Both the position numbers and the translations under genes were made by a program. A stretch of 64,000 nucleotides of DNA from Pseudomonas sp. MUP55. Its GTDB lineage: Bacteria > Pseudomonadota > Gammaproteobacteria > Pseudomonadales > Pseudomonadaceae. The notes beneath the pieces were generated by a model. That model saw only the letters and a list, made by a program, of their open reading frames with translations, ran no database searches and had not been told where the DNA came from. The stretch's first letter is position 1; the number at the start of each line of letters is the position of its first letter. Of this stretch, positions 1-7,277 are shown in pieces. The stretch lies in the NCBI RefSeq assembly GCF_034043515.1, contig NZ_CP138214.1:2604001-2668000 (forward strand), in the 5' to 3' direction.

Positions 1-2115
1 CTGCACCGCTAACTCAAAGGTTCGCGGGGAGCCCAGATAATAGGCCGGCGATACGTGGGCAAACTCGGCGTACACCTCGTTGGTCAAGTTACGGACCCGG
101 CCGGTTATCGAGGTCTGCGTATCCCATTTGTAGCGCAGGAACGTACCCAGCAACGTGTACGCCGGCACCGTCTGGGTATTGGCGTTGTCGGCATATACCT
201 GGGCGACGTAGCGCGCATCCACGCCGCCTTGCCAGTCCTCGGAAAAGTCGTACGTCAGCCACAGGTTGCCTACGCGCTTGGGTACGTTAGTCGGCGTATT
301 GCCCTTGCGCGACACCACGGCACCGCTGGCGGTTTTCTCGTTGAAGTCATCGTATTGCGCATCCACCCAGGCGAAGTTTCCCTCAGCCAGCAGTCTGGGG
401 GTTATGCGCAGCGAACTGGCCAGTTCGATGCCCCTGGAAGACTGCGCACCCACGGGAATGCTGCGGGTCGGATCCTGTGGGTCGGTCACGGCGAAATCCT
501 TGCGCTCGATCCTGTAAGCAGCAAGCGTGGCGGCGCCAAGACGATCCAGGTAGTCGAACTTGCTGCCGATTTCCCACTGTTTGCCAGTCGACACGTCCAA
601 TACTTGGGTCGTGGTGCTCGGCTGCTCGGCAGCGGTGCTGTATTGCACGTAGACGTTGGCCGATGGAATGAACTGGTAGGTCAAGCCCACGCGCCCGGTC
701 ACCGGTTCCCAACGGCGCTTGAAATGCCGTGGGTTGGCGGCGGTTATCGTTCGGTGGTTGGTGACGTCAAGGTCGATGGCGTCATAGCGCAGGCCGGACA
801 GCAGCGACAACGTGTCAGTCAAGCCCAGGCGGTTTTCCATGAACAGCGCCTTGGTCGTCACTGCATTGGTCTTGTCTTCGATAAAGCCTGGGCGAGTGCC
901 GGGAATGTCGTAGAAGTGGCCTGGGTTGTAGCCGTTCGGGTCTACCGCACTGTTGCCCGGCACGTTCAAGGGGCTGTTGGTGGTGCTGTTGACCTTGTAT
1001 TCGAAGCCACCGGACCAGGTGGTGGCCAAGCCGAAGGCAGTGTCCTCATGGCGCAGCTCGAACTGGTTGCCGTTCTGCTCGCCCTGATGCCGCACCTGAT
1101 AGGCGGTCGAGCGGTTCACCGCGCTGTTGTCGGCGTTGTACTGGTAAGTCTCCAGGTTGCGGTAGTCGCGCTGGCTGTCGAGGTGGTAGAGGGTGTTTTT
1201 CAGGCGGGTGCTGTCGTTGATCCGGTAGTCGATGATCGAGCGGGCCCAAAGCGTGCGCTGCTCGTAGCGCCCATCTGAGACGTTGTAGTTGTTGAAGCGG
1301 TTGTGCTTGTCGATCTTCAGCTCGCCCGCCTTGGGATTGAGCACCGGGGTGCCCCAGTAGGGGCTGTCTTCGTGCTCGTCCTGATATTCCAGCGCCAGGG
1401 TATGGGACAGGTCCGGGGTCAGGTCGCTGAGCAGGGAAAACGCTAGGCTCCAGGCTTCGCGCTGGTCGCGGTCGATGTAGCTGTGCTGCGTGTTGCGGCT
1501 CACATCCAGGCGCGCGTAATGCTGCACTTGTGCCCCGGGCTCCGTCAGCGCATGGTTAAGGCCAATAGCCATGCCGGCGGTGTCATAGCTGCCGTACGTC
1601 AGCTGGCCTTCGGCGGCCTGCTCGTCACGGCTGGCCAGTTTGGTCACGTAGTTCAGCGAGCCGCCTACGGAGCCTGCGCCATTGATCAGGGAGGAGGGGC
1701 CGCCCATCAGTTCGACACGGTCGTAGATCCACGCATCCACTGGCCGCGCCAGGCCTGTGGCGACATTGATGCCGTTGAACATCTGGGTGATCTGGCTGCT
1801 GGTGAATCCGCGGTATGAGACAAAGCCTCCAAAGCCTGGCGGCGCGCTGGCGTTGACGCCGGGCAGGGTATTGGCGGCGTCGCGGAAGGTCTTGGCGCCA
1901 CGGCGCTCGATGTCGTTGCGCGAAGCGATGGCCACCGACGCCGGGGTTTCGCGCATGCTCAATCCCAATCGCGACGCCACACCGCTGGATTGATCCAGGG
2001 CCAGGCCGGGATCAGCGGTTTGCTCGCCGTCAATGGTGGTCGGGGCCAGCTCAATGGCTGGGGCGCAGACAGGCAGGCAGCCGAACAGGCCCGCCAGCAG
2101 GGGAATATGTTTCAT
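1..2115 (-). CDS. TonB-dependent outer-membrane receptor (3' end cut by window)
   Basis: Translating the minus strand from the ATG at 2115 gives an uninterrupted frame of 705 codons running out of the window. It begins with a signal peptide (MKHIPLLAGLFGCLPVCA). A plug domain follows (ETPASVAIASRNDIERRGAK, then GVNASAPPGFGGFVSYRGF and GAGSVGGSLNYVTK), and then a long beta-barrel ending in YYLGSPRTFELAVQ. That is the usual receptor C-terminus, so only a few residues are missing. There is no N-terminal signalling extension, so it should not act through an anti-sigma factor. The family imports ferric siderophores or other metal chelates using TonB energy. The neighbouring DUF2946 gene hints at metal, perhaps copper, but the substrate cannot be read from the sequence. 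Confidence 0.9.
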   Translation of the reverse strand, partial: MKHIPLLAGLFGCLPVCAPAIELAPTTIDGEQTADPGLALDQSSGVASRLGLSMRETPASVAIASRNDIERRGAKTFRDAANTLPGVNASAPPGFGGFVSYRGFTSSQITQMFNGINVATGLARPVDAWIYDRVELMGGPSSLINGAGSVGGSLNYVTKLASRDEQAAEGQLTYGSYDTAGMAIGLNHALTEPGAQVQHYARLDVSRNTQHSYIDRDQREAWSLAFSLLSDLTPDLSHTLALEYQDEHEDSPYWGTPVLNPKAGELKIDKHNRFNNYNVSDGRYEQRTLWARSIIDYRINDSTRLKNTLYHLDSQRDYRNLETYQYNADNSAVNRSTAYQVRHQGEQNGNQFELRHEDTAFGLATTWSGGFEYKVNSTTNSPLNVPGNSAVDPNGYNPGHFYDIPGTRPGFIEDKTNAVTTKALFMENRLGLTDTLSLLSGLRYDAIDLDVTNHRTITAANPRHFKRRWEPVTGRVGLTYQFIPSANVYVQYSTAAEQPSTTTQVLDVSTGKQWEIGSKFDYLDRLGAATLAAYRIERKDFAVTDPQDPTRSIPVGAQSSRGIELASSLRITPRLLAEGNFAWVDAQYDDFNEKTASGAVVSRKGNTPTNVPKRVGNLWLTYDFSEDWQGGVDARYVAQVYADNANTQTVPAYTLLGTFLRYKWDTQTSITGRVRNLTNEVYAEFAHVSPAYYLGSPRTFELAVQ

Positions 2116-2207
2116 GGTTGAATCCTGAAAACGTGGCTTGAAAACAACGCACGGCCGCGCGTGTTCCTCAGGGAAACGCGGGTCAGTGCAAAGGGTTAGC
2201 GCAGGGT

Positions 2208-2597
2208 TCAGGCAGAAACAGGCGGCGCGCGCGGATGAGCCGTGGGCCAGGTGAAGCGGGCAGGGATGTCAGCGGCCAGTACCACGGCCGGAGGCGGTGC
2301 GTGCGGCTGTGGCAGCACCGCCACATTCAGCTGACTGCTGAGCGCAGGGCCCATGCCGCCCGTTGAGCACAGCGGGCAACCGAACGCCTTGGCCAGCGTT
2401 GGCAGGCTTTCATCGGTCGAGTTCGTTGGCACGGGCGCCTGGGTGCGCGGATCAACCGTGCAAAACTGACCGCTGATGCCATTGAGCTGCATCCCGACCA
2501 TCTGCCCATGCCCGATGCTGCAGGCGAACACATTGAACAGGACGCTGCAATACAGCATCCAGGCAATGAGCGAGCGGTCGGTACGGGCGAGTTTCAT
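2208..2597 (-). CDS. DUF2946 family protein
   Basis: The 129-residue product has an N-terminal hydrophobic segment (SLIAWMLYCSVLFNVFACSI) followed by GHGQMVGMQLNGISGQFCTV and a conserved CPLC pair (about residues 99-102), the pattern I associate with DUF2946. I chose the ATG at 2597 (MKLARTDRS) over an in-frame ATG at 2615 because the shorter form begins right at the membrane segment. It lies 92 bp upstream of the TonB receptor on the same strand and may be co-transcribed. DUF2946 genes often accompany copper-related TonB receptors; function is otherwise unknown. The His, Met and Cys content would suit metal binding, which is inference. Confidence 0.75.
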   Translation of the reverse strand: MKLARTDRSLIAWMLYCSVLFNVFACSIGHGQMVGMQLNGISGQFCTVDPRTQAPVPTNSTDESLPTLAKAFGCPLCSTGGMGPALSSQLNVAVLPQPHAPPPAVVLAADIPARFTWPTAHPRAPPVSA

Positions 2598-2691
2598 GGG
2601 GCGGCACTTTACCATCAGCCGCCGACGAAATACCTGCAGAAAATATCAGGGCGTCTATTCTCATTCGCACATTTTCTGGGAGGAGCCCGCC

Positions 2692-3129
2692 ATGAGCTTC
2701 GTCATTGCGCGCTGGATCGTCGGGATTTTCACCTGCATCAGCATGGTGCACTTGTACTGGGCCGCTGGCGGCAAACTCGGCAGCCTGGCGGCCATTCCTC
2801 AATTGCCGGGCGAATTCGCCAGCGGGCCCAGGCCGGCGTTCAAGCCCTCGGCGCTGGGCACCTTTCTCGTCGCCATGGGGCTGGTGGCGATTGCGCTGCT
2901 CGTCTGCCTGCGCGCCGGACTTTACTTTTCGCCGGTGTCCCATGGAGCGCTGCAATGGGGGATCAGTGTGATTGCCGTGCTGATGTTCGCCCGAGCGATT
3001 GGCGATTCGGAGCTGGTGGGGTTTTTCAAGAAGGTGGCCGGCTCAAGGTTTGCCAAGCTGGATACCTATCTGTATTCGCCGCTGTGCCTGGTGTTGGGAG
3101 CGGGATTGCTGGTGGTGGCATGGGGGTGA
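2692..3129 (+). CDS. DUF3995 family membrane protein
   Basis: The 145-residue product has about four hydrophobic segments (near residues 4-24, 55-76, 84-102 and 121-143). The N-terminal MVHLYWAAGG and the loop RAIGDSELVGFFKK fit the DUF3995 family of small inner-membrane proteins of unknown function. The ATG at 2692 follows a strong ribosome site (GGGAGGAG). An upstream in-frame extension to 2476 overlaps the divergent DUF2946 gene and is rejected. The gene shares a 94-bp divergent promoter region with DUF2946. Confidence 0.75.
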   Translation: MSFVIARWIVGIFTCISMVHLYWAAGGKLGSLAAIPQLPGEFASGPRPAFKPSALGTFLVAMGLVAIALLVCLRAGLYFSPVSHGALQWGISVIAVLMFARAIGDSELVGFFKKVAGSRFAKLDTYLYSPLCLVLGAGLLVVAWG

Positions 3130-3212
3130 GAAATAAGGCAATCTGATGGCCCCCCTGTAACGAAATCCTCGCCAGAATCACTTTTATTTCAGGTGGTTAG
3201 GTGAGGAAGCTA

Positions 3213-3542
3213 ATGCGCACTGTAGGGATCATGCTGATTGCCTGTTCATTGGCCGGCGGCGCGTCAGCCGTGCAGGCTCGGGAGTTGCGCGAGGGTGACA
3301 AGTACATGTGCAGTTGGGGCGCAGGCACGGCCGCAAGAGCCCAGGAACTCAAGCTGTCGGGGGTGTCGCTGTATGCCGCACGGCAGAAGATTCAGTCCAT
3401 CAAATTCACCAAGTCGTGGATGCGCATGATGGCCATGGGCATCACCGAACAGACCTATGACAGCCGTTCCCGCCTCAAGCCGGAGGCGATTCGCCAGACG
3501 TTCTACCAGGATTGCCTGCGCTATAAGTTAGCGCGCAAATAA
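3213..3542 (+). CDS. Small exported protein of unknown function
   Basis: The 109-residue product starts with a signal peptide (MRTVGIMLIACSLAGGASAVQA, cleavage likely after VQA). The mature part is about 87 residues and basic, with two cysteines (YMCSWG and YQDCLRY) that could pair. I recognise no family. The start at 3213 is preceded by GAGGAAG at good spacing; a GTG at 3201 is a possible alternative adding four residues. It probably acts in the periplasm. Confidence 0.65.
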   Translation: MRTVGIMLIACSLAGGASAVQARELREGDKYMCSWGAGTAARAQELKLSGVSLYAARQKIQSIKFTKSWMRMMAMGITEQTYDSRSRLKPEAIRQTFYQDCLRYKLARK

Positions 3543-3593
3543 GCGTCCTTCCCGGGCTCCAGCGGGGCCGGTTTACAAATCCACGACAAATGC

Positions 3594-3621
3594 TGTGTAT
3601 GTATTTGCATACAATCGCGTC
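3594..3621 (+). promoter_or_regulatory. Possible operator or promoter element upstream of GNAT gene
   Basis: The stretch contains an imperfect inverted repeat (TGTATG, then GCATACA) about 20 bp before the acetyltransferase start. Its right half, GCATACAATCGCGTC (3607-3621), matches 13 of 15 bases with GTATACAACCGCGTC at 4624-4638. The shared GTATAC-like core suggests a transcription factor site, but no factor can be named. Confidence 0.3.
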
Positions 3622-3639
3622 CTTGATCAGGAGGCGTGT

Positions 3640-4086
3640 ATGCAAGTGCTTATTCGAGCAGCGACCGTCGAGGACATCGACTTGCTCACAACCATTCGTA
3701 CCTCGGTGGTGCAAAACCACCTGAGCCTCGAACAGATGGCTGATCTGGGCATCACGCCGCAGGTATTGGTCGACACGCTGCGCGCAGCACCGTGTGCATG
3801 GATCGCGGAAGTGGATGGCCAGGCTGCGGCCTTTTCCATGGTCGATTTGGAGGCCGGCGAGGTGTTCGCGATGTTCGTGTTACCCACTCACGAGAATCTT
3901 GGTCTGGGCCGTCGCTTGATGGCAGTGGCCGAGACTGCGCTGTTTGAGCATCACGATCACCTGTACCTGGTCACCGATGGCCGCGATGAGATACGTGCCA
4001 ACGGGTTTTATCAACGCCTCGGCTGGCGGAAGGCCGGCTTCGTTGACGGAGACGACGTTCGCTACGAAAAGAGCAGGGCGCGCTGA
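3640..4086 (+). CDS. GNAT family N-acetyltransferase
   Basis: The 148-residue product begins MQVLIRAATVEDIDLL and carries the acetyl-CoA binding motif A (VLPTHENLGLGRRLMAVAE, about residues 88-106, with the G-L-G-R-R loop). The C-terminal part ends ANGFYQRLGWRKAGF, typical of GNAT folds. The start is set by a strong ribosome site (CAGGAGG) seven bases upstream; the longer in-frame extension begins before it. The substrate is unknown. The next small gene starts 4 bp after its stop, so the two are probably co-transcribed. Confidence 0.85.
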   Translation: MQVLIRAATVEDIDLLTTIRTSVVQNHLSLEQMADLGITPQVLVDTLRAAPCAWIAEVDGQAAAFSMVDLEAGEVFAMFVLPTHENLGLGRRLMAVAETALFEHHDHLYLVTDGRDEIRANGFYQRLGWRKAGFVDGDDVRYEKSRAR

Positions 4087-4090
4087 TTCC

Positions 4091-4351
4091 ATGAGCGCCT
4101 CAGCCCCTCACTCATCCAACAGCTTGCGCAACTTCGTGTTGGGCGTGCTGGGCGCTGCAGCGCTGCTGGGCGTCTATTTCATACAACTCAACGCCAAGGT
4201 AGATCGCCAGCGTGAAGAAGCCGCCGAGCAGTTGGCATTGTGCCTTCATCTGGAGCGTGTCGCCGGAGCAACCGCTTCAACCAATATTGAACTTGGCGAG
4301 GCGTGCAGACAGTTGAACGAGCAGGTAGTAAAGCGCGCGAAAGTTCAATAA
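4091..4351 (+). CDS. Small membrane-anchored protein of unknown function
   Basis: The 86-residue product has one N-terminal transmembrane segment (FVLGVLGAAALLGVYFIQL, about residues 16-34) followed by a charged helix (NAKVDRQREEAAEQLALCLHLE) that could form a coiled coil. It starts 4 bp after the GNAT stop. No family was recognised. Existence is supported by coupling to the upstream gene and by a hairpin just after its stop. Confidence 0.55.
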   Translation: MSASAPHSSNSLRNFVLGVLGAAALLGVYFIQLNAKVDRQREEAAEQLALCLHLERVAGATASTNIELGEACRQLNEQVVKRAKVQ

Positions 4352-4357
4352 TTATTT

Positions 4358-4377
4358 ACCGCTTGCTTATAAGCGGT
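4358..4377 (+). terminator. Weak hairpin after the small membrane-protein gene
   Basis: ACCGCTT (4358-4364) and AAGCGGT (4371-4377) form a 7-bp stem with a 6-base loop a few bases after the stop at 4351. It is followed by TTTAAT only, so it is at best a weak terminator. Confidence 0.4.
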
Positions 4378-4503
4378 TTAATGAAGGGCTTAGTTTCAAT
4401 AACTGCACCAAAAAGAGGCGTTAAAAGCCTGCATTCCTTAAAAAACATGTGGTTATTGAATGACTTACGGCGCTTCAAATCCGACGAAAGGAATAAAATA
4501 ATC

Positions 4504-4532
4504 TTGTGACGCGTTTTTGCACTCGCTACTAT
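4504..4532 (+). promoter_or_regulatory. Sigma-70 promoter for candidate small RNA
   Basis: TTGTGA (4504-4509) and TACTAT (4527-4532) are separated by exactly 17 bp, a good sigma-70 arrangement. It sits in an AT-rich non-coding stretch, and a strong terminator lies about 40-75 bp downstream. The predicted start of transcription is near 4538-4541. Confidence 0.6.
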
Positions 4533-4537
4533 AGACA

Positions 4538-4606
4538 GGCGTTCACCTCCCACGGTTTATGCATTTTTAAATCCCAAGTTTCCATCAGCTACTTGGGATT
4601 TTTTTT
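4538..4606 (+). ncRNA. Candidate small regulatory RNA (about 69 nt)
   Basis: The stretch between the promoter at 4504-4532 and the terminator at 4569-4606 has no coding potential. The predicted transcript begins near AGGCGTTCACCTCCCACGG. It contains an unpaired-looking CACCTCCCAC tract, which is complementary to Shine-Dalgarno sequences, followed by an AU-rich single-stranded region and the terminator hairpin with a U tail. That layout (C-rich seed, AU-rich stretch, rho-independent terminator) is typical of Hfq-dependent trans-acting small RNAs. I do not recognise it as a named Pseudomonas RNA. Promoter, terminator and intergenic position are seen; function is inference. Confidence 0.5.
4569..4606 (+). 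terminator. Strong rho-independent terminator
   Basis: AAATCCCAAGT (4569-4579) and ACTTGGGATTT (4591-4601) form a perfect 11-bp stem with an 11-base loop, ending in a run of T to 4606. No protein gene ends nearby on this strand (the closest stops at 4351), which supports a separate small transcript. Confidence 0.8.
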
Positions 4607-4615
4607 GCCTGGAAT

Positions 4616-4644
4616 TTGACCCTGTATACAACCGCGTCGGGAAT
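4616..4644 (+). promoter_or_regulatory. Possible regulated promoter upstream of DUF1652 gene
   Basis: TTGACC (4616-4621) resembles a -35 box, and a palindromic GTATAC core (4624-4629, in GTATACAACCGCGTC) falls in the position of a spacer operator. The -10 candidate (near 4639-4644) is poor. The GTATAC-containing 15-mer resembles the one before the GNAT gene at 3607-3621. From here to the DUF1652 start at 4781 I see nothing else. Confidence 0.25.
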
Positions 4645-4780
4645 ATCGGCTCTATCCAGCGTTGCCTGGCGAAATGAGGCATGGTCAGCACTTTGAGCGA
4701 ATCGTTCGACCTTGGGCAAAAACCTCATCTACGCTGTCTGCATCACCGCTACAGGCTAAGGCCCACGCAAGGATGCCTTC

Positions 4781-5026
4781 ATGATCTCGATCGTCGAATT
4801 CAACCGCATCATGGCCTCTGGATTCCTGCCGCTGGCCTGCGATTGCAGCCTGAACAGGGATGGTTCGCTGCGCATCAGTATCTTTGAGCCGACGTCCGGT
4901 CGCGTCGATCTGTTGCTCACTCGCGTGTCCCCCGAAGGCCTGGACAGCGTGCGTTCCATCTCGAACCTGATAGGGGAGCTGCGCACGGAACTCAGGGCCG
5001 GGCGCCGTGGGTTTGCCGCCGGCTAG
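4781..5026 (+). CDS. DUF1652 family protein
   Basis: The 81-residue product (MISIVEFNRIMASGFLPLAC..., with CSLNRDGSLRISIFEPTSGR and a C-terminal helix RSISNLIGELRTELRAGR) matches the Pseudomonas-restricted DUF1652 family as I remember it. The function is unknown. AAGGA before the start gives a ribosome site. It converges with the Nudix gene, whose stop is 17 bp away. Confidence 0.75.
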   Translation: MISIVEFNRIMASGFLPLACDCSLNRDGSLRISIFEPTSGRVDLLLTRVSPEGLDSVRSISNLIGELRTELRAGRRGFAAG

Positions 5027-5043
5027 AACCTTGATACGCCGCG

Positions 5044-5409
5044 TCAGAGGCGACGCAGGAAGGACTTGACGATGTGCCGTGTGGCGTCGGTGGTGTCCAA
5101 TTCATCAAGAGCGCCATAGGCGTACCACTGCCAGTCGACGATTTCGTTGCACGGCCGTGCCTCGTCGACATTCACCACCGAAGCCTCGAAGACATGGTGG
5201 AGAGTGTCGCGGGCCTTCAACTCCTGCAGGTACAGCAAGCCGTCGACGTTTAATCCTGTCTCTTCCTGCAACTCGCGTTCGGCCGCGCCCACCGGCCGTT
5301 CACCGCGCTCTACCTTGCCGCCCGGCAATGCCCATTTGGATCTGGCCTTGCGCACGAAGAGGATGTGTCCCGCGTGTTCGCATATAACCGTGGCGCGTAT
5401 TTTCATCAT
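5044..5409 (-). CDS. Nudix hydrolase
   Basis: The 121-residue product carries a complete Nudix box: G31, E37, then R45-E46-L47-x-E49-E50-x-G52-L53, matching G-x5-E-x7-REUxEExGU. The acidic residues bind the divalent metal needed to cleave nucleoside diphosphate-linked substrates. The size is that of a minimal Nudix domain, so the substrate cannot be assigned. Its start is 18 bp from the Pho box at 5428-5456, but the box is oriented for the plus-strand gene. Confidence 0.9.
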   Translation of the reverse strand: MMKIRATVICEHAGHILFVRKARSKWALPGGKVERGERPVGAAERELQEETGLNVDGLLYLQELKARDTLHHVFEASVVNVDEARPCNEIVDWQWYAYGALDELDTTDATRHIVKSFLRRL

Positions 5410-5427
5410 TGGTGCCTGTAACTGGTT

Positions 5428-5456
5428 CTGTCATAAAAGTGTAATGCAATTGTCAT
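5428..5456 (+). promoter_or_regulatory. Pho box (PhoB binding site)
   Basis: Three heptamers are spaced at exactly 11 bp: CTGTCAT (5428-5434), GTGTAAT (5439-5445) and TTGTCAT (5450-5456), each separated by four AT-rich bases. This is the classical Pho box arrangement (CTGTCAT-N4-CTGTCAT) plus one extra repeat. A -10-like TTATGG follows about 10 bp later (5466-5471), as expected when PhoB replaces -35 recognition. It lies 73 bp upstream of the oxidoreductase start. Confidence 0.75.
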
Positions 5457-5529
5457 GCTAAGTGGTTATGGCGCGCCGGGGTGTGTATGTGGATACTGCC
5501 CGTTTGACGTAAACGAACGAGGAGAGCAG

Positions 5530-6507
5530 ATGAGCACCGTACGTTGGGGCATGATCGGCTGTGGCAGTGTTACCGAATTGAAGAGTGGACCCGCTTTCTA
5601 CAAAGCGCCAGGTTCGGCCCTGGTGGCCGTGATGGGGCGCCGCGAGGAAGCCGTGCGTGATTATGCGACACGCCATGGTATTGCCCGCTTCTATACCGAC
5701 GCCCAGGCCTTGATCAACGACCCCGAGGTGGACGCGGTCTACATCGCCACACCCCCCGATAGCCATCTGGACTACAGCTTGATGGTGGCGGCCGCAGGCA
5801 AGCATTGCTGCGTCGAAAAGCCCATGTCGTTGAACGCCGAGCAGAGCGCGTTGATGCAACGCACGTTCGAGCGCGCCGGGCTGCACCTGTTTGTCTCCTA
5901 CTATCGACGTTCATTGCCGCGCTTCCAGCAAGTGCGCACCTGGCTGGACGAAGGCCGTATCGGCGACTTGCGCCACCTCACCTGGACCCTGTGCAAACCC
6001 GCAGCGGCGGCAGACACCAGCCCGGCCAATTGGCGCACCGATCCCGCGATTGCCGGCGGCGGTTATTTTGCCGACCTGGCCAGCCACGGCTTCGACCTGT
6101 TCCAGTACCTGGCGGGTGATATCGTCGAGGTCTCGGGCTTCAGCGCACGACAGGCGGAGCGCTACGCAGCGGAGGACGCGGTCACCGCCTGCTGGACCTT
6201 CGCCAGCGGCGCGTTGGGCATGGGCTGCTGGAACTTCGTCGCCGATCGTCGCGAAGACCGGGTCGAGCTGATCGGTAGCGTTGGGCGCATCACCTTTTCG
6301 GTATTCGAAGACCAGCCGTTGCGCCTTGAGGCCGAGACCGAAGAGGTGTTGGAAGTGCCCTGCCATGCGCATATCCAATGGCATCACGTGTTGGCGATGA
6401 ATGCCCATATTCGGGGTGATGCCAAACATCCTTCGCTGGCCATCGAGGCGCTGAAGACGGATCGAATCCTGGACAAGGTGCTGCAGCGTTACTCCCAACA
6501 TCCTTAA
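5530..6507 (+). CDS. Gfo/Idh/MocA family NAD(P)-dependent oxidoreductase
   Basis: The 325-residue product begins with a Rossmann fold (VRWGMIGCGSVTE, about residues 4-16). It carries the family motif CCVEKPMSLNAEQ, with the EKP catalytic/cofactor lysine near residue 98, followed by the C-terminal alpha/beta substrate domain (GGGYFADLASHGFDLFQYL). Members oxidise or reduce sugars, inositols and related polyols; the substrate here is unknown. The ATG at 5530 follows GGAGAG. The in-frame extension back to 5455 runs into the Pho box and is rejected. The Pho box suggests induction on phosphate starvation, and the RNase T2 gene follows 43 bp downstream on the same strand. Confidence 0.88.
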   Translation: MSTVRWGMIGCGSVTELKSGPAFYKAPGSALVAVMGRREEAVRDYATRHGIARFYTDAQALINDPEVDAVYIATPPDSHLDYSLMVAAAGKHCCVEKPMSLNAEQSALMQRTFERAGLHLFVSYYRRSLPRFQQVRTWLDEGRIGDLRHLTWTLCKPAAAADTSPANWRTDPAIAGGGYFADLASHGFDLFQYLAGDIVEVSGFSARQAERYAAEDAVTACWTFASGALGMGCWNFVADRREDRVELIGSVGRITFSVFEDQPLRLEAETEEVLEVPCHAHIQWHHVLAMNAHIRGDAKHPSLAIEALKTDRILDKVLQRYSQHP

Positions 6508-6550
6508 TCGTCGCTATAGGCTGCTGCAAAATGTTTAGAGAGAGACCGCG

Positions 6551-7180
6551 ATGAAATACTGGATGGTGTTGTGGCTGCTGATTGCCGCCTGCGCGACGGC
6601 AGCGCCGCGCAGCCAAGGGCAGGCAGGGGAGTTTGATTTTTATGTGTTATCGCTGTCGTGGTCGCCGACGTTTTGCCTGACGAACCCGAGCAATGAGCAG
6701 TGTTCGGGCAAAGGCTACGGGTTCGTGCTGCATGGGTTGTGGCCGCAGTATGCGCGGGGAGGGTGGCCTGCATCCTGTGCGCCGCGCTCGCGATTGAGCG
6801 CCGAAGAAATGGACAAGGGCACCACGCTGTTTCCCAGCCGTGCCCTGCTCAAGCATGAGTGGGCCAAGCACGGCACCTGCACTGGGCTTGCGCCGCTGCA
6901 ATACCTGGAGAAATCCGATACGGCACTGGGAGCCGTCGTGATTCCGTCGCAATTGCAGCCGCTCAACACACCGCCGTCATTACCGGCAAGGGAGATCGAG
7001 GCGCTGTTTCGCGAAAGCAACCCGCGCATGGGCAACCACGGGATGGCTGTTATCTGCAAAGGCAAGGTGCTGTCTGAAGTGCGCATCTGCCTGACCAAGG
7101 ACCTGGCCTTCACCGGTTGCCCGCGCAGCGTGAAAAGCCAGTGCCGTGGTGGCGATATCCGGATTCCCGCGCAGCGCTGA
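6551..7180 (+). CDS. Secreted ribonuclease T2 family protein
   Basis: The 209-residue product has a signal peptide (MKYWMVLWLLIAACATAA) and both conserved active-site blocks of RNase T2: FVLHGLWPQ (CAS I, catalytic His) and KHEWAKHGTC (CAS II, His/Glu/His/Lys). The cysteines that form the family's disulfides are present. These enzymes cut single-stranded RNA without base specificity in the periplasm or outside the cell, giving 2',3'-cyclic phosphates. It lies 43 bp after the oxidoreductase gene behind the Pho box, so it may help recover phosphate from RNA; that link is inference. Confidence 0.92.
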   Translation: MKYWMVLWLLIAACATAAPRSQGQAGEFDFYVLSLSWSPTFCLTNPSNEQCSGKGYGFVLHGLWPQYARGGWPASCAPRSRLSAEEMDKGTTLFPSRALLKHEWAKHGTCTGLAPLQYLEKSDTALGAVVIPSQLQPLNTPPSLPAREIEALFRESNPRMGNHGMAVICKGKVLSEVRICLTKDLAFTGCPRSVKSQCRGGDIRIPAQR

Positions 7181-7236
7181 GTCTCATGCTCGTTGAGGGG
7201 CATTTTGTTCAATACCCATCACGCCCCAGCCTTTAC

Positions 7237-7264
7237 CGTGATGCCATCCCTGTCTGGCATCACG
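7237..7264. promoter_or_regulatory. Perfect 10-bp inverted repeat in the lysE leader
   Basis: CGTGATGCCA (7237-7246) and TGGCATCACG (7255-7264) form a perfect inverted repeat around an 8-base spacer, ending 13 bp before the ATG of the LysE-type gene and abutting its ribosome site (AAAAGGAAC). It could be an operator or an mRNA hairpin limiting translation. No T tract follows, so it is not a standard terminator of the upstream RNase gene. Confidence 0.45.
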
Positions 7265-7277
7265 AAAAGGAACTGCA

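Noticed and set aside
4303..4553. Two short overlapping reading frames (plus 4303-4509, minus 4356-4553)
   Set aside because: Both lack ribosome sites and conserved features and lie in an AT-rich stretch that ends in the promoter of the candidate small RNA.
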